Of a stretch of 7,354 nucleotides of DNA, positions 5,101-7,354 are shown piece after piece. Under the pieces are notes generated by a model. That model was not told the DNA's origin. It worked only from the letters and a program-made list of their open reading frames with translations, and ran no database searches. The stretch is from JAQGMV01 sp035525455. Its GTDB lineage: Bacteria > Pseudomonadota > Gammaproteobacteria > Burkholderiales > SG8-41. The stretch lies in assembly GCA_035525455.1 (NCBI GenBank), contig DATLEF010000196.1, forward strand, positions 1 through 7,354, written 5' to 3'. Both the position numbers and the translations under genes were made by a program. Every line of letters begins with the position of its first letter. Within the stretch, counting starts at the first letter, position 1.

Positions 5101-6270
5101 ATGACGGCCATCGCATCCGCATCCCGGACTCCGCTGTACCTGACTTTCGCGCTGATGCTGTTCGGCTTCAGCAGCATCAACACCGCCCGCGTCTCGTTTT
5201 CGCTGATCGCGCTCGAGCTGGGCGCCTTGCCTTCGACGGTGGGGCTCCTCGTGGGCACGTTCTATGTGTTTCCCGTGATGCTCTCGTGGCCGGTGGGGCG
5301 GTACTGCGACCGTGTCGGTTCGTTCCGGCTGCTGCTGCTCGCCTCGGGGTTCGGGTTGAGTGCCATGCTCGTCCCATATTTCGTGCGCGAGCTTGCGGCG
5401 CTGTTCGTCGGCGCGGCCCTGATGGGCATCGCGTTCACGCTCTACAACGTGCTCCTGCCCAACCTGGTGGGCCTCCTGAGCCCGCCCCAGGAGCGCGTGC
5501 GCAACTTCAGCAACTCGAGCCTCGTCGGCGGCTTCAGCCTGGTGATCGGGCCGCTCATGGCGGGATTCGCGGTCGATTTCGCGCCGCGGGGCACGGCGAC
5601 GCTCTGGCTCGCGGCGCTGTCGGTGGTGGTCGGCGCGCTGCTGCTGCGCTGGGGCCCCACACTGCCCGGAGGCGCCCCGCGGCCCGCATCCGCTGCGGCT
5701 TCCGTCAATCCGCTCGCCGACCGCGAAATGGTCCGCATCCTCGCGACGAGCAGCCTCGTGCAGGTGGGGCAGGACCTGTATCAGTTCTACATCCCGGTAC
5801 ACGGTGTAGCGATCGGCATCTCGGCTTCGGCGATCGGCGCAGTGCTGTCAACTTTTGCGGTGGCATCGTTCGTCGTGCGGCTCGTCATGCCCACCCTCGT
5901 CGCGCGCCTGGGCGACGAGCGCGTGCTCGCGTATTCGTTCTATTGCGCCGCACTGGGCTTCATTCTCGTGCCGTTTTTCGAAAGCGCAGCGGCGCTCGCG
6001 GTGTGCTCTTTTCTGTTCGGTCTGGGCATCGGTTGCGGGCAGCCCATCACGACCCTGCTGATCTTCAGCCGGTCGCCGCCCGGGCGCTCCGGCGAAACCT
6101 TTGGACTGCGCCAGACAGTGAACAATGCGCTGCGAGTGGCTGCACCGCCGCTTTTCGGGCTCGTCGCGACTGCCTTCGGGCTGCCGCCGGTGTTCTACCT
6201 GAGCGCCGCGCTCATGGGCGGCGGCGGCTGGATCGCGCGCCGGCCATCCGGCGCGCGCCTTGGCCGGTGA
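5101..6270 (+). CDS. MFS transporter (12 predicted TM helices)
   Basis: The 389-residue, strongly hydrophobic protein splits into two six-helix halves. Approximate helices are 11-36, 44-64, 76-94, 97-120, 137-159 and 166-183, then a hydrophilic central loop (about 184-212), then 213-239, 242-264, 276-292, 296-322, 337-358 and 361-380. The loop between helices 2 and 3 carries MFS motif A (G66-R-Y-C-D70-R-V-G73-S-F-R76). An equivalent motif A in the second half is degenerate (A268-R-L-G-D-E-R). The inner membrane is the site of action. MFS carriers move small solutes by uniport, symport or antiport, and the substrate here is unknown. The ATG start is chosen because no other start lies nearby upstream in frame. 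The Shine-Dalgarno is weak (AGAG, 3 nt before the ATG). It is divergent from the thiolase operon across 172 bp, so it may share regulation and either import a related compound or export a product. Confidence 0.94.
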   Translation: MTAIASASRTPLYLTFALMLFGFSSINTARVSFSLIALELGALPSTVGLLVGTFYVFPVMLSWPVGRYCDRVGSFRLLLLASGFGLSAMLVPYFVRELAALFVGAALMGIAFTLYNVLLPNLVGLLSPPQERVRNFSNSSLVGGFSLVIGPLMAGFAVDFAPRGTATLWLAALSVVVGALLLRWGPTLPGGAPRPASAAASVNPLADREMVRILATSSLVQVGQDLYQFYIPVHGVAIGISASAIGAVLSTFAVASFVVRLVMPTLVARLGDERVLAYSFYCAALGFILVPFFESAAALAVCSFLFGLGIGCGQPITTLLIFSRSPPGRSGETFGLRQTVNNALRVAAPPLFGLVATAFGLPPVFYLSAALMGGGGWIARRPSGARLGR

Positions 6271-6278
6271 ACGATACA

Positions 6279-6300
6279 GAGGGAAACCAAGGTTTCCCTC
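6279..6300. terminator. Perfect hairpin between convergent genes (probable MFS terminator)
   Basis: The perfect 10-bp arms GAGGGAAACC (6279-6288) and GGTTTCCCTC (6291-6300) are separated by AA. The hairpin lies 8 bp after the MFS stop. The downstream plus-strand tract (CGTAACCTTCTTTCC) is pyrimidine-rich but not a clean T-run. On the minus strand the tail is also mixed. It is most likely a terminator for the MFS gene, possibly acting in both directions. Confidence 0.65.
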
Positions 6301-6333
6301 CGTAACCTTCTTTCCTTCCGATCGTGTGCGCCA

Positions 6334-6349
6334 AAGCGAAAATTCGCTT
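6334..6349. terminator. Hairpin just after the SDR stop (possible minus-strand terminator)
   Basis: The perfect 7-bp arms AAGCGAA (6334-6340) and TTCGCTT (6343-6349) are separated by AA and begin 3 bp beyond the TAG stop of the minus-strand SDR gene. The trailing minus-strand sequence has only a short T run. It could terminate SDR transcription alone or with the neighbouring 6279-6300 hairpin. Confidence 0.45.
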
Positions 6350-6352
6350 CGC

Positions 6353-7126
6353 CTATTTTCGCCACGCGGCGCCGCCGTCGACGCTGACGACCGTGCCGCT
6401 CACGTAAGACGCGCGGTCGGACGCGAGGAAGACAACGACGTTGGCGACTTCCTCGACCGACGCGGGCCGGCCGAACGGGAAACCCTTGGTCAGCTCGCGC
6501 CAGCGCTCCGGATCGCCAAACTGCTCCTTGGCCTGGTTGCGCCAGCGCTCGACGCCGCGATCGGTCGCGGTGGCGGTGGGATTGAGGCCGAGCACACGCA
6601 CGCCGTATTTCGGGCTCTCGGCACCGAGCGCGCGGGAGAGGGTCATCAATCCCGAATTCGCGATGCTGCCGGCGATGTAGCCCGCAGTCGGCCGTTCTCC
6701 AGCACCGCCGATGACATTCACGATCACCCCGGACTTGCGCTCGCACATGCCCCGGTATATTTCGCGCGTGAGATTCACGTAGCCGAACATCTTCAGATCC
6801 CAGCTCGCGCGCCAGCTCGTGTCATCGAAATCGGTGATCGAGCCCTGCGGTATCGCGCCGGCGTTGTTGATCAGGATATCGGCGTTTCCGCACTCGCGTG
6901 CGAGCTTCTGTGCGTTCTCCGCGATCGACAGGTCGAGCGGGTGACACGTGAGCTTCACATCGGATTTGGCCGCGATTTTCTTGCGCGCGGCCTCGAGCGC
7001 CGATTCGCTGCGCGACACGAGATGTACATTGCAGCCTTCGACCGCGAGCAACTCCGCGACGCCGTACCCTATGCCGCGTGAGGCGCCGGTGACGACAGCC
7101 GTGTGTCCTTTGAGATGCAGATCCAT
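6353..7126 (-). CDS. SDR-family oxidoreductase-like protein with degenerate catalytic tetrad
   Basis: The 257-residue protein has the normal SDR length. The cofactor half is classical: TGASRGIG (residues 13-20), SR at 38-39, D65-L, and N87-N-A-G90. The C-terminus is also typical (GRPASVEEVANVVVFLASDRASYVSGTVVSVDGG). The catalytic half is not. The NxSS region reads N137-V-I-G-G, and the helix that normally carries Tyr-x3-Lys reads G153-S-I-A-N157 before SGLMTLSRALG. Y150 is three residues too early if the helix is aligned through SRALG. The Asn of the tetrad appears as D110. A nucleotide-binding protein with altered or lost reductase chemistry is therefore likely; similar divergent SDRs are known. 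The Shine-Dalgarno AAGGAG (plus-strand 7136-7141) is 9 nt before the ATG. It is probably co-transcribed with the SDR gene 69 bp upstream and converges on the MFS gene. Confidence 0.94.
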   Translation of the reverse strand: MDLHLKGHTAVVTGASRGIGYGVAELLAVEGCNVHLVSRSESALEAARKKIAAKSDVKLTCHPLDLSIAENAQKLARECGNADILINNAGAIPQGSITDFDDTSWRASWDLKMFGYVNLTREIYRGMCERKSGVIVNVIGGAGERPTAGYIAGSIANSGLMTLSRALGAESPKYGVRVLGLNPTATATDRGVERWRNQAKEQFGDPERWRELTKGFPFGRPASVEEVANVVVFLASDRASYVSGTVVSVDGGAAWRK

Positions 7127-7195
7127 GAGCAGGCACTCCTTCGTTGATTACGGTGCGTTATTTGTCTCGCGTCGTTGCGTAAGGCGCGTACGTCG

Positions 7196-7354
7196 TTACC
7201 ACAGCGATTTCAACCGGCCGCCGTCGAGATTCAGCGATACACCGGTGACATAGCTTGCGCGCTCCGAGCAGAGGAAGACGATGGCATTGGCGAGCTCTTC
7301 GGGTTTGCCGAAGCGGTTGAGTGAATTCTTGCGCGCGGCCTGTCTGCGCGCTTC
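7196..7354 (-). CDS. SDR-family protein, C-terminal fragment (5' part beyond right edge)
   Basis: Fifty-two codons and a TAA stop are visible. The translated end contains LNRFGKPEELANAIVFLCSE, then ASYVTGVSLNLDGG, and ends KSLW. This is the standard SDR C-terminal region: the R-x-G-x-PEE-A block, a FL-S helix, and the G-x-DGG strand. The catalytic region lies outside the window, so whether it shares the atypical active site of the other two SDRs cannot be seen. The tail after DGG resembles that of BKR-like SDRs such as the one at the left edge. It lies 69 bp upstream of the SDR gene at 6353-7126 on the same strand, so the two probably share a transcript. Confidence 0.9.
   Translation of the reverse strand, partial: EARRQAARKNSLNRFGKPEELANAIVFLCSERASYVTGVSLNLDGGRLKSLW

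Noticed and set aside
5037..6305. A 422-codon plus-strand frame overlapping the MFS gene
   Set aside because: It is an out-of-frame shadow rich in Arg, Ala, Gly and Pro with no hydrophobic helices, while the 5101-6270 frame gives a clean 12-helix MFS protein with motif A.
1..7354. Defence system, prophage, integron, CRISPR array or insertion sequence
   Set aside because: No transposase, integrase, nuclease, phage gene, direct-repeat array or terminal inverted repeat pair was found. All long frames with sensible translations are metabolic or transport genes.
1..7354. tRNA, rRNA or riboswitch
   Set aside because: Coding genes fill nearly the whole window. The largest gap (172 bp) shows no cloverleaf-like or recognisable riboswitch sequence.

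Overview
The window is GC-rich, densely coding bacterial DNA with no mobile element, RNA gene, CRISPR array or phage gene that I can see. Two genes encode periplasmic binding proteins of the tripartite tricarboxylate transporter (TTT/TctC, 'Bug') family. That family is greatly expanded in Betaproteobacteria, so a Burkholderiales-like organism is the most likely source. This is an inference from gene content and composition, not a proof.

Layout. Positions 1-4928 hold a tightly packed minus-strand cluster. Read in the direction of transcription it runs: SCP2-type thiolase-like protein (3759-4928), Zn-ribbon/OB-fold DUF35 protein (3353-3754), Bug binding protein (2347-3315, GTG start), DUF1993 protein (1816-2319), a second Bug binding protein (778-1746), and an SDR-family protein cut by the left edge (1-698). 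Gaps are 4, 37, 27, 69 and 79 bp, so one operon is likely. Strong stem-loops in the last two gaps may lower expression of the distal genes. A 172-bp divergent intergenic region (4929-5100) separates this cluster from a plus-strand 12-helix MFS transporter (5101-6270). It carries a plausible sigma70-type promoter for the operon, an extended -10 element just ahead of the MFS gene, and three short palindromes that could be operators. The MFS gene converges on a minus-strand SDR gene (6353-7126), and two perfect inverted repeats lie between them. The tail of another SDR gene (7196-7354) enters from the right edge.

How the genes may work together. The likely theme is uptake and CoA-linked breakdown (or modification) of an organic acid. 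The Bug proteins and MFS transporter would handle solutes. The thiolase-like/DUF35 pair would act on an acyl-CoA, and the SDR proteins would do or assist redox steps. The substrate cannot be read from the sequence.

The most notable feature is that several enzymes look catalytically unorthodox. The thiolase-like protein has no cysteine where the thiolase nucleophile belongs, and a histidine where the second catalytic cysteine usually sits. Both SDR proteins whose active-site region is visible lack the Tyr-x3-Lys pair. Most of these traits occur in known divergent subfamilies, so the window looks like an ordinary catabolic accessory locus with unusual biochemistry, not a clearly new defence or mobile system.
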